Of a DNA stretch of 64,000 nt, positions 44,215 through 52,266 are shown piece by piece; position 1 is the first letter of the stretch, and every line of letters starts with the position of its first letter. Origin of the DNA: Lachnospiraceae bacterium UBA7054 (GTDB lineage: Bacteria; Bacillota; Clostridia; Lachnospirales; Lachnospiraceae); NCBI GenBank assembly GCA_002492725.1, contig DLAF01000069.1:1-64000 (forward strand), in the 5' to 3' direction. A program made the position numbers and the translations under genes. The notes under the pieces were generated by a model. The model saw only the letters and a list, made by a program, of their open reading frames with translations. It ran no database searches and was not told where the DNA came from.

Positions 44215-45414
44215 ATGAACAGACGCGAGGAAAAAAGAAATCTCGAGACCATACCCGTAGGCTCTCTGGGGATGATTCCCTTAAGGGGCTGTAAAAGTCT
44301 CGGTGAAAAAGTAGACTATTATCTGGTAAAATGGCGCACCGAACGCGAGAGCGAGCACAAAGACTCTCTCGCCTTTTCGGGCTATCAGCGGGGCACCTAT
44401 ATCCTGGAAGCCGCCGTGCCGCGCTTCGGCTCCGGTGAAGGGAAAGGCGTAATCAAGGAATCCGTCCGCGGCTCCGATCTCTACCTTCTGGTGGATGTGG
44501 CCAACTACAGCCTCACCTATTCTCTGTGCGGCCATGAAAACCATATGTCTCCCGACGACCATTATCAGGACTTAAAGCGTATTATTGCTGCAGTCGGCGG
44601 AAAAGCAAGGCGGATTACGGTGATCATGCCTTTCCTTTATGAAAGCCGACAACACAAGCGCTCTGCGAGAGAGTCTCTGGACTGTGCCCTGGCCTTACAG
44701 GAAATGGTCAATATGGGTGTGGACAACATCATCACCTTTGACGCCCACGATCCCCGCGTGCAAAATGCCATCCCCCTGCACGGCTTCGAAACCGTACAGC
44801 CCGCTTATCAGTTTGTCAAGGGTCTGCTAAACCATGTGAGCGGCCTGCACATTGATAGCGACCACATGATGGTCATCAGCCCTGACGAAGGCGGCATGAG
44901 CCGTGCCATCTACATCGCAAACGTACTGGGACTCGATATGGGCATGTTCTACAAAAGGCGTGACTATACCCAAATCGTGAACGGAAGGAACCCGATCATT
45001 GCACATGAATTTTTGGGAAGCAATGTGGAGGGAAAAGACATGATCATCATCGATGACATGATTTCCTCCGGTGAGAGTGTTCTGGAAGTGGCGGCCGCGT
45101 TAAAAGAGCGCAAGGCAGGGAAAATATTTGTCTTCTCCACTTTTGGCCTTTTTACCGCAGGGCTCGATCGGTTTGACAAAGCGTATGAAGAAGGCACAAT
45201 TTGCAGGGTGCTGACCACCAATCTGATCTATCAGACACCGGAACTGCTCGCCAGGGAATGGTATATTGACTGCGATATGAGCAAGTACATCGCTTACATC
45301 ATCGATACCTTGAACCACGACGCTTCCATCAGCGATCTTTTGAACCCCGTGGAGCGTATTCAGTCGATTGTAACGAGATATCATGCGGGAGAGCTGGATA
45401 CGGCAAATTCCTGA
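44215..45414 (+). CDS. Ribose-phosphate pyrophosphokinase-like protein
   Basis: A 399-residue member of the PRPP synthetase family, which makes phosphoribosyl pyrophosphate from ribose-5-phosphate and ATP. It keeps FDAHDPRVQ and a phosphoribosyl-binding loop MIIIDDMISSGES, where canonical enzymes have VIVDDxxDTAGT. It is about 80 residues longer than standard Prs, with an extra N-terminal segment, as in a clostridial subgroup. ATG 44215 is chosen because it follows the stop of the loader gene by 11 bases. A separate, canonical prs gene may exist elsewhere, so its exact role is open. Confidence 0.8.
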   Translation: MNRREEKRNLETIPVGSLGMIPLRGCKSLGEKVDYYLVKWRTERESEHKDSLAFSGYQRGTYILEAAVPRFGSGEGKGVIKESVRGSDLYLLVDVANYSLTYSLCGHENHMSPDDHYQDLKRIIAAVGGKARRITVIMPFLYESRQHKRSARESLDCALALQEMVNMGVDNIITFDAHDPRVQNAIPLHGFETVQPAYQFVKGLLNHVSGLHIDSDHMMVISPDEGGMSRAIYIANVLGLDMGMFYKRRDYTQIVNGRNPIIAHEFLGSNVEGKDMIIIDDMISSGESVLEVAAALKERKAGKIFVFSTFGLFTAGLDRFDKAYEEGTICRVLTTNLIYQTPELLAREWYIDCDMSKYIAYIIDTLNHDASISDLLNPVERIQSIVTRYHAGELDTANS

Positions 45415-45438
45415 TATAATCAATCGAGTAGGGAAGAA

Positions 45439-45472
45439 AAGCTGCCGAAGATAAAAACGGCAGCTTTTTTTG
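45439..45472. terminator. Bidirectional intrinsic terminator
   Basis: Stem AAGCTGCCG / CGGCAGCTT, with TTTTTT on the plus strand and TTTTCTTCC on the minus strand. It separates the PRPP synthetase-like gene from the convergent MBOAT gene. Confidence 0.9.
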
Positions 45473-45485
45473 CGGATAGATAAAT

Positions 45486-47036
45486 TTAAAATTGAAAATA
45501 AATGAATTGCTGGATGTCATACAGTTCCCCGTAACAGCCATACAGCAGGATGGCAACTAACAAACACATGATCCCGCTCACCCGAAACCACCAGCCCTGC
45601 TTTAAAAAGACATCCGCAACGTCCTTTCCGTGGTACTTTTGGTAATCCACAATAAACAAAAGCAGGATCGATCCGAGCAGCACATTCATGTAGTTTCGCG
45701 CCACTCCCAGCCCGTACAGGGAACCGTCAAACAGAATGGTCCAGTTGTTTTGCGAAAACATGCTCTCAAGCATCCTTAAGGCACTCATCATCCCGCCTGC
45801 CCGGAAAAACAGCCATGCGAAGGATATCAGCAAAAACGTCCTGATTGTGCGAAACAGTACCGTACTAAAATGTTCTTCCGCTTTTTCCTCCGGGTTTTCT
45901 CTGTCTTCCCGCCGCTTTCGGATTTGCTCGAAAAACCGCTTCCCAATCTTTGAAAACACATCTCCCACTACCTGATAGACCCCGTTTAACAACCCCCAAA
46001 AGACAAAGGAAAAAGAAGCGCCATGCCACAGGCCGCTGACCGTAAAGACTGTCAGGAGATTGCCCTGTTTCCTAAGTCTGCCTTTCCGATTTCCTCCAAG
46101 CGGGATATACAGATAATCGCGAAACCATCCTGAAAGGGAAATATGCCATCTGCGCCAAAATTCCTTCACGCTTTTGGAATAGTACGGCGCATTGAAATTT
46201 TCCATCAGTCGGATCCCCATGATCAGGGCGGAACCTCTCGCGATCGTGGAATACCCGTAAAAGTCACAGTAAATCTGTATAGAAAAAAATACCGTTGCCG
46301 CAGCCACATAAAAGCCTGGGTATGCCGCCCTGTCCTGATAGACCGTATCCACAATGACTGCCGCCCTGTCCGCGATTACCATCTTTAGGAACAAGCCATA
46401 TAATACGAGCAAGGCGCCCTTGCGCAGATTTTCATAAGAAAAAGACTGCGGGGTTTTCAGCTGTACCAGCAGGTTTTTTGACCGTTCGATTGGCCCCGCC
46501 ACAAGCTGGGGAAAAAACGATACAAAGAGCGCATACCGCAGAAAATCCTTTTCCGCGTAAATATCCCCGCGGTACACGTCGATCAGATACCCAAGCGCCT
46601 GCAAGGTATAAAAGGAAATGCCTACGGGAAGCAGGATATCGTTTCCCCAACTTACACTGTCCACATGAATCACTGACAGCAGACGGTTTAAGATGGAAAT
46701 ACCGAACTGAAAATACTTAAAGAATCCGAGAATACCGAGATTCAGAAGGATACAGACGACAAGACATGCTTTCCGCTTCAGCGCCGCCTTCCTCTCTGCT
46801 CCCGTCTCTTCCTGCATGTTTGCATTCTCCGCGCCGAGGCTGCCAAGGATTCTTCCGCACAAATAGGTCAAAAAGGTACAGGAAAACAGCAGCGTGACAT
46901 ACAACGGGTTCCACTGCATATAGAAATAGTAACTTGTGACCAAAAGCCAGATATAACGTACTTTTTTCGGCAGGCAGTAATAAACCAAAACCACCAGGGG
47001 CAAAAAGAGCAGATATTGCGGCGTATTAAACAGCAT
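45486..47036 (-). CDS. MBOAT family O-acyltransferase
   Basis: A 516-residue membrane protein of the AlgI/DltB-like type. It has about ten hydrophobic segments and the invariant catalytic histidine in SGLWHGASFSF (about 337), preceded by EFWRRWHISLSGWFRDYLY. Such enzymes pass acetyl or other acyl groups across the membrane to a cell-surface polymer. The start is ATG 47036, where GAGGGAA is 6 bases upstream. It lies 49 bases after queT; the SGNH-type gene at 47916, divergent, is the probable partner that transfers the acyl group outside. Confidence 0.93.
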   Translation of the reverse strand: MLFNTPQYLLFLPLVVLVYYCLPKKVRYIWLLVTSYYFYMQWNPLYVTLLFSCTFLTYLCGRILGSLGAENANMQEETGAERKAALKRKACLVVCILLNLGILGFFKYFQFGISILNRLLSVIHVDSVSWGNDILLPVGISFYTLQALGYLIDVYRGDIYAEKDFLRYALFVSFFPQLVAGPIERSKNLLVQLKTPQSFSYENLRKGALLVLYGLFLKMVIADRAAVIVDTVYQDRAAYPGFYVAAATVFFSIQIYCDFYGYSTIARGSALIMGIRLMENFNAPYYSKSVKEFWRRWHISLSGWFRDYLYIPLGGNRKGRLRKQGNLLTVFTVSGLWHGASFSFVFWGLLNGVYQVVGDVFSKIGKRFFEQIRKRREDRENPEEKAEEHFSTVLFRTIRTFLLISFAWLFFRAGGMMSALRMLESMFSQNNWTILFDGSLYGLGVARNYMNVLLGSILLLFIVDYQKYHGKDVADVFLKQGWWFRVSGIMCLLVAILLYGCYGELYDIQQFIYFQF

Positions 47037-47085
47037 TTTTCGTTCCCTCAATAATTGCAGACAGGAATCAGATTGTCATCTTCCG

Positions 47086-47625
47086 TCAAAATATTCTATT
47101 TTTATATTTATGCAAAACGGAAAACAGGAGCATACCCAAAATCCCACAGGAGATTACTTCCCCGGCGCCTACGCTCAGACAATAGTAGCCGTAGCACTGC
47201 AGTGTACTAAGGCCTTCTATGACAAGGCCGTAACCGTAAATCAGGATAAAAGGCACGATCACCGTATTCGCAAGAATGGGCGGCAGCGGTGCGCACCATT
47301 TCCATCTGCGCAGGGCATAAGTGCCAAGCGCGCCCAAAAGCGTAGCCAGACTGCCAAAAATAATATCGGGCAGTGCGCATCCCGTCAGAATATTACTTAA
47401 CAGACAGCCAATAAACAGTCCCGGAATCGCGGCTGAAGTAAAACAGGGAAGGATGGTAAGCGCTTCCGAGAAGCGTACCTGGACAGCGTAGTTGGCCAGC
47501 CCAAACGCGTTTGCGATATAGGTCAACACGATGTAGAGTGTGGCGGTCATAGCCGCCTGCGCAATAAAGCGCGTGCGTGTGCCGGCGATTTTGAGAGAAA
47601 CCGCCTGTGTGTTTTTTGTTTTCAT
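47086..47625 (-). CDS. queT: QueT family queuosine precursor transporter
   Basis: A 179-residue protein with about five membrane segments, the S-component type of energy-coupling factor transporters. QueT imports the queuosine precursor preQ1 or a related base. Key sequences are VRFSEALTILPCFTSAAIPGLF and GCLLSNILTGC. The energising EcfA/EcfT genes are not in the window. ATG 47625 has CTAAGGAG before it, and a structured leader of about 115 bases follows a consensus promoter, in keeping with preQ1 control. Confidence 0.9.
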   Translation of the reverse strand: MKTKNTQAVSLKIAGTRTRFIAQAAMTATLYIVLTYIANAFGLANYAVQVRFSEALTILPCFTSAAIPGLFIGCLLSNILTGCALPDIIFGSLATLLGALGTYALRRWKWCAPLPPILANTVIVPFILIYGYGLVIEGLSTLQCYGYYCLSVGAGEVISCGILGMLLFSVLHKYKNRIF

Positions 47626-47637
47626 GTGTCATTGTCT

Positions 47638-47740
47638 CCTTAGTTTTGTTTTTCAGCTTTCAGACTTTGCCTGAAGCTGACGTCAGGATGGTTTCGAACT
47701 GACGTATTTCTTTAAAGCTCCGGCCGATGCGGATACTCCG
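47638..47740 (-). promoter_or_regulatory. Structured queT leader, candidate preQ1-responsive element
   Basis: On the minus strand the leader forms a 7-bp hairpin (47680-47686 with 47699-47705) and then a 9-bp hairpin with one bulge (47654-47663 with 47671-47679). These precede an A-rich tail AAAAACAAAACTAAGGAG that contains the ribosome site. An A-rich AAC-TAAGGAG tail is a feature of preQ1-I riboswitches, but the first hairpin loop does not match the class I consensus, so this may be another class or a chance structure. Confidence 0.35.
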
Positions 47741-47746
47741 AAACAT

Positions 47747-47774
47747 ATTATACGGGAAAAAGCCAGATTGTCAA
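47747..47774 (-). promoter_or_regulatory. Consensus promoter of queT
   Basis: On the minus strand TTGACA (47769-47774) and TATAAT (47747-47752) are both perfect and are 16 bases apart, giving a leader of about 115 bases. Confidence 0.8.
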
Positions 47775-47839
47775 GTAGGCGTGAAGATTAGCGCCGTAAA
47801 AAAGATACCGCAATTGTGATTGTTTCATGATTGCCATTG

Positions 47840-47868
47840 TTGACATAACAGGCAGTATTTTGTATGCT
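47840..47868 (+). promoter_or_regulatory. Promoter of the SGNH-type gene
   Basis: TTGACA (47840-47845) and TATGCT (47863-47868) are 17 bases apart, about 47 bases before the ATG at 47916. It is divergent from the queT promoter. Confidence 0.6.
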
Positions 47869-47915
47869 ATAAATGTCAAAACGACGGAAACTAAAGTGTC
47901 AGAAGGATACCCAAA

Positions 47916-49247
47916 ATGAAACGTAAGCCTTTTTTTCAATATGCCGCAGGACTATTGGCCGGTGTGATCCTGTTTTTTGGCATCACGCAGCTGCTTAACA
48001 GAATGTATGTGGAGGAGGATGCCCAAAACCGGATTCTTTGGCATAATTTCTATGAAGACTGCGGGAAAATCGACGATCTGTATCTCGGTTCTTCTCATGT
48101 TTACTTTGATCTTGATCCGCAAATACTGGATCAGCTAAATGGCCAATATCATTTCAATCTTTCTTCTTCCTCACAGCCTTTAGACGGCTCTTATTACTTA
48201 TTACGGGAGGCCGACCGTCTCAACGATCTGAATCATGTATATCTGGAAATGTACTATTTAATCAATTCCGCCACGGAAGGGCCAAGTGTGGCAATGAACT
48301 GGTACAATACAGACCATATGAAGCTGTCCGCCAACAAGATTGCCTATATGCTTTCCCTGGATGCCAAAGACCAATACATCGGCACCCTGTTTCCTTTTAC
48401 AAGGTATCGCCAGCGTCTGGGAGATTGGACTTATATCACGCAGCGTCTGGAAGAAAAACACAGCGATGCGTATCGCAATTTTCAATATGAATGCGAGAAT
48501 GGCAGAGGATATGAATCCGTCGAAAAACAGGGCTATCGAAAAAGTACCTGGGTATACACCGATAATCTGAAGCACTACCGCCAGAATACCGTGCTGAGCG
48601 GTTACTCCATGGGCGGCGAAAATGAGGCCTACTGCCGCCGGATCATCACCTACTGTCAGGATCACGAACTTCCTCTGACCCTGTTTGTCGCCCCCATTTA
48701 TGATCTGCAGTTGATCAGCACTGTCGATTATGACGATTATGTGGAGGAGATCAGGGCACTTGCCAAAGAGTACAGCGTGCCGTTTTACGATTTCAATCTG
48801 GCAAAAGAAGAATATCTGCCGTTTCAGGACAGCCGCTATTTCCGGGATGAAGAGCACTTAAACCAGGAAGGCGCCAGCCTGTTCACCGCCCTTTTTCATG
48901 AAGTGATGACAGCGGAAGATGACGTTTCCGAAAAGTATTTTTATGACTCCTATGCGGAAAAGCTCCGTACTCTGCCGCCAGCCGTGTACGGTCTGTATGA
49001 TGGCACCGCTTCGAACAAAACCGAAAAGAAGGCAGGCAGAGTCATGTACATCGCCTCAAACCGCGATTCCGATATGGAGTATCAGGTAATGATCACTCCC
49101 GAAAACGAGGAACCGTATCTATTACAGGATTTTTCAGAAAACAAGGAACTGTACATACTCTCGGGAGGCAGCGGACAATGCCTGATCACTGCAAGAATGA
49201 AGGGTTCTTCCGAAATTATCCAGACGATAACAATCCAATACTACTAG
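47916..49247 (+). CDS. SGNH/GDSL-like membrane-anchored protein (probable acyltransferase partner)
   Basis: A 443-residue protein with one N-terminal membrane helix (about 7-27) and an extracytoplasmic SGNH-like domain. Block I reads LYLGSSHVYFD, with the probable nucleophile at S59 or S60, and the DxxH dyad is RDEEHLN (about 310-313). The C-terminal 100 residues form a beta-rich extra domain. Such DltD/AlgX-like proteins cooperate with an MBOAT enzyme to O-acylate a surface polymer; the MBOAT gene is about 0.9 kb away on the other strand. The target polymer is unknown. Confidence 0.8.
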   Translation: MKRKPFFQYAAGLLAGVILFFGITQLLNRMYVEEDAQNRILWHNFYEDCGKIDDLYLGSSHVYFDLDPQILDQLNGQYHFNLSSSSQPLDGSYYLLREADRLNDLNHVYLEMYYLINSATEGPSVAMNWYNTDHMKLSANKIAYMLSLDAKDQYIGTLFPFTRYRQRLGDWTYITQRLEEKHSDAYRNFQYECENGRGYESVEKQGYRKSTWVYTDNLKHYRQNTVLSGYSMGGENEAYCRRIITYCQDHELPLTLFVAPIYDLQLISTVDYDDYVEEIRALAKEYSVPFYDFNLAKEEYLPFQDSRYFRDEEHLNQEGASLFTALFHEVMTAEDDVSEKYFYDSYAEKLRTLPPAVYGLYDGTASNKTEKKAGRVMYIASNRDSDMEYQVMITPENEEPYLLQDFSENKELYILSGGSGQCLITARMKGSSEIIQTITIQYY

Positions 49248-49260
49248 AATTCCTTTGCCC

Positions 49261-51801
49261 TTATTCCTTTCTAATATAGGAAATGAACTGGTTGCCGTTC
49301 TCTAACAGCCATTCGGTAGAGTCATTCATCCCTCTCTTTTCCAGCGTCCCCGTCACAGGATCCATGACCACGATATTCAGCTCATTAAATCCCGTGATCA
49401 GCACCGCGTTCCCGTCAGCAAGCATGGCCAGCACAGGAATATCCTTATTGACATAGTACAAAACGGCATCCAAACTACAGCCGGAAAGATCCATGATGGT
49501 GTAGTTTTGCAGATTGCTTTCCAGAATATCAAAAACAGTATCGCCACGATTCAACCACGTCTGCGTATTCCTGGAGATACCCTCGTACTTTAAGATCGTA
49601 TCCAGACAAACGGCAAGCGAGCTTTTCGTCTCAGTCACTTCGCTCTCCGTGATCGCCATGATCTGATTCCTGGAGCTTCTGCTCTCGCGTCTCCAGATAT
49701 AATTGCAATCATCATCCACCACCACGGCAGCCCTGCGGTAAGCATATTCAACTGCCTTACCCGGATTGACACAGATACTTTCTATGCCATCCTTGCCGTA
49801 CACATAAAACTTTTCTTCCACAGCGCCCTTCTCCAAATCCCCAACGGAGCGGCTTCCCTCAAAAAGGATCTCCTTGGGTGTCAGGTGCACCAGCGACTTA
49901 CTGTCTATCTCATCTTTTACCGCAATCTGGCAGATTGTTTCATAGGTTTCCGTAACTACAGAGTGCAGAGAATTGCTGCCTGTTTTTACTGCCTCCGTAT
50001 TCATGATCTGATCTTCCGCAGTCGGTTTGTAGGTTTCATTCTCTTCATCATAGACCACTCTGGAGAGGGTCAGCTGGTTTTCCGTGATCTCACTGTCCAC
50101 CACATAGACACCCTCCTTCTGATACGTTTTCAGGACGCTGCCATTGTCGCTCTGGATCTTCAGGCAATACATGGGAAAAGTAGTAATGCCCGTTCTGCTC
50201 TCTCTGATATCTCGCTTTCTGGCCAGACCATAGACCAGATCCTCATCCATAAAACCGACCACTGAAATATATTCTCCGCTTCCCGCCGGAATCCGCGTCT
50301 GGTTCTGCGTGTTCAAATTCATCAGAATCAGATCTTCAGCCGCATAAATATCGTCTCCTTCCTGCCAGACCAACATTTTATTGGACTCCGATACATGGTA
50401 ACTTCCTTCCTTAAGCCCCGTAACAAGAGCCTGCACGGAGGCGGAGCGTACATCCACCGCATATACGCTGCCGTCCATGATAAAATAACAGATGCCTGTC
50501 CTGCTCATATAGGAAAGTTTTTCAATATCCGTTTTTAAAAGCTCATAGGATCGGTCATAGGGAATATAAGCCATCTCCTCCACAGTGTTTGCCACACTGT
50601 TATAAGCATAGATGACCACTCCCACACAGCCCTCGTGCCGCCCTCTGTTCATATAGCCATAGACCAGAAAAATAATGTTACCCGTCTCATCCACCGACAA
50701 CACGCGGATATCATGCCTGTTGTAGGCGCACCTTTCATCGGTCAATTCTTCCGTATTACCGTAAAAACTGAAAATTCTTGCCAGTTTATTGTCGGTCACA
50801 TTATAACTGTAGAGTTTATCTGCCACAGAAAAGGCAAATACGTTACCGCCGTCGCTCTCCTGAAGCGCTGCCTGATCGCCGACGATTCCCAGGATAATCT
50901 TGTCATTCACATAAACATCCGCATCCTCATCAAAAACCTGCTCCATGGTTCTCTCAAAGTCCAAAAGATACATACGGTCCGGTGTATAACGAATCCTGTA
51001 ATATTCTTTTATCCTATAAAAATCAGTCTTTTTTCCATTCCTGACAGCCGCCAGATATTCCAGCATAAAAGAGCCTGTCTGCTCCGCCAGCTCTTTTATG
51101 GTTACGATCGGCTTCGTCACTTCCCTCACGTCCAAGTCTCCCCATGTCACCTGGTTGAAGCTGGAATGGATCGTAACCTTATGAAAGGTCGTGTTGTCGC
51201 CCTCCGCGTTGGACTCCAAATACTTTGTCAGTCCGGCGGCAGCCTCCTTATCCATGGTTCGTTCATGAAAATCCGTCACATAATCCAGTTTTTCACGAAC
51301 ATGAAGAGAATCGCTCAAGATGATTCTGGAATAATAGCGAATGGGCGCATTCTCCTGCGGTGTGACCAGAAAAACCAGCATATATTCCGTGTCGTTCTCG
51401 ATCAGATCCTTTAATGTGATCTCAAAATTGATCACATCGTCCTTCTCCGTATACTCCGTAACCGGAGTACTCTCCACCAGTCTCTCGCCGTCCAGACTCC
51501 TCACCTCAAAAGAGATCCCTCCGATCTTTCTTCCATAGGTTTCCATCTGCACATTGATCTTGCGATCCTCACTCACAGGGTACAGATTGTCCCGCAGATA
51601 GGCGCAGTCCATCGCCCGGGCATAGCCATGCAGGCTTCCAACCCTGTGCATTCCCACTGACATGGACAGCACAGGGTAAGTCGCCTCCCCCATCTCGGTC
51701 GTCATATCCGTATTTCCCTGGTTCATCACGGTGCTCAATATCATTAACGCAGCCGCAAAGATAAGACCAAGCAAAAGCCCTTTTATAATCGCTCTTCTCA
51801 T
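49261..51801 (-). CDS. Unknown 846-residue membrane-anchored envelope protein
   Basis: An unrecognised long protein. It has an N-terminal membrane helix or uncleaved signal (about 7-24), a beta-rich region (about 60-330), a propeller-like central part (about 330-560) with repeated WxxxDxxY-type segments, and a C-terminal domain resembling C39-like cysteine peptidases (about 735-846). The latter has a cysteine in DLSGCSLDAVLYY, but the expected histidine in the G-H-A-V motif is asparagine (GNAVLITGF), so it is probably inactive. It follows the 134-residue gene by 22 bases and is convergent with the SGNH gene. Confidence 0.75.
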   Translation of the reverse strand: MRRAIIKGLLLGLIFAAALMILSTVMNQGNTDMTTEMGEATYPVLSMSVGMHRVGSLHGYARAMDCAYLRDNLYPVSEDRKINVQMETYGRKIGGISFEVRSLDGERLVESTPVTEYTEKDDVINFEITLKDLIENDTEYMLVFLVTPQENAPIRYYSRIILSDSLHVREKLDYVTDFHERTMDKEAAAGLTKYLESNAEGDNTTFHKVTIHSSFNQVTWGDLDVREVTKPIVTIKELAEQTGSFMLEYLAAVRNGKKTDFYRIKEYYRIRYTPDRMYLLDFERTMEQVFDEDADVYVNDKIILGIVGDQAALQESDGGNVFAFSVADKLYSYNVTDNKLARIFSFYGNTEELTDERCAYNRHDIRVLSVDETGNIIFLVYGYMNRGRHEGCVGVVIYAYNSVANTVEEMAYIPYDRSYELLKTDIEKLSYMSRTGICYFIMDGSVYAVDVRSASVQALVTGLKEGSYHVSESNKMLVWQEGDDIYAAEDLILMNLNTQNQTRIPAGSGEYISVVGFMDEDLVYGLARKRDIRESRTGITTFPMYCLKIQSDNGSVLKTYQKEGVYVVDSEITENQLTLSRVVYDEENETYKPTAEDQIMNTEAVKTGSNSLHSVVTETYETICQIAVKDEIDSKSLVHLTPKEILFEGSRSVGDLEKGAVEEKFYVYGKDGIESICVNPGKAVEYAYRRAAVVVDDDCNYIWRRESRSSRNQIMAITESEVTETKSSLAVCLDTILKYEGISRNTQTWLNRGDTVFDILESNLQNYTIMDLSGCSLDAVLYYVNKDIPVLAMLADGNAVLITGFNELNIVVMDPVTGTLEKRGMNDSTEWLLENGNQFISYIRKE

Positions 51802-51823
51802 AAAAATTAGTATATCATAATCT

Positions 51824-52204
51824 CTAAAATTTCAAAACCCCGTTCCGATTGCTGTGTCTTCTCCGATAAATCTCCCCGCACAAAAGCACCTGTACAAGCT
51901 CTTCGACCCCGGCCAAACCCTCTGCATTTCCTCCCATTTCTGCAGATGCCGCCTCTTTTATCCTGTCCACGATGATCTGCGTCAGACGATAGATCTGCCA
52001 CCTGTCGGGATACTCGTCATAAATCATGCTGCCCTCATAGTCTAACCGATCCAAAACGTCCACAATCACCTTTCGGTATTTCTTCGCCTCCGCAGGATAC
52101 ATTTCCTGCAAATATTCCAAATCCCTCATCACCGTGTCCTCTTCCTGATAAAAGAGGGGCATGGGATATGCCATATAAAAGGGTAAAATTCTCGACTGTC
52201 TCAT
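51824..52204 (-). CDS. Conserved-looking hypothetical protein
   Basis: A 126-residue protein starting MRQSRILPFYMAYPMPLFYQ, largely helical and acidic, with no membrane segment and no recognised domain. ATG 52204 is preferred because GGTGAG lies 3 bases upstream, although the spacing is short; an in-frame ATG at 52228 is possible. It is 22 bases upstream of the 846-residue gene and is probably cotranscribed with it. The palindrome TTATCATATGATAA lies just before it at 52234-52247. I do not know its function. Confidence 0.7.
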   Translation of the reverse strand: MRQSRILPFYMAYPMPLFYQEEDTVMRDLEYLQEMYPAEAKKYRKVIVDVLDRLDYEGSMIYDEYPDRWQIYRLTQIIVDRIKEAASAEMGGNAEGLAGVEELVQVLLCGEIYRRRHSNRNGVLKF

Positions 52205-52266
52205 ATGCTCACCATGATAAGTAATCATTTATTTTATCATATGATAAGACCGCAGGAATGTGAAAA

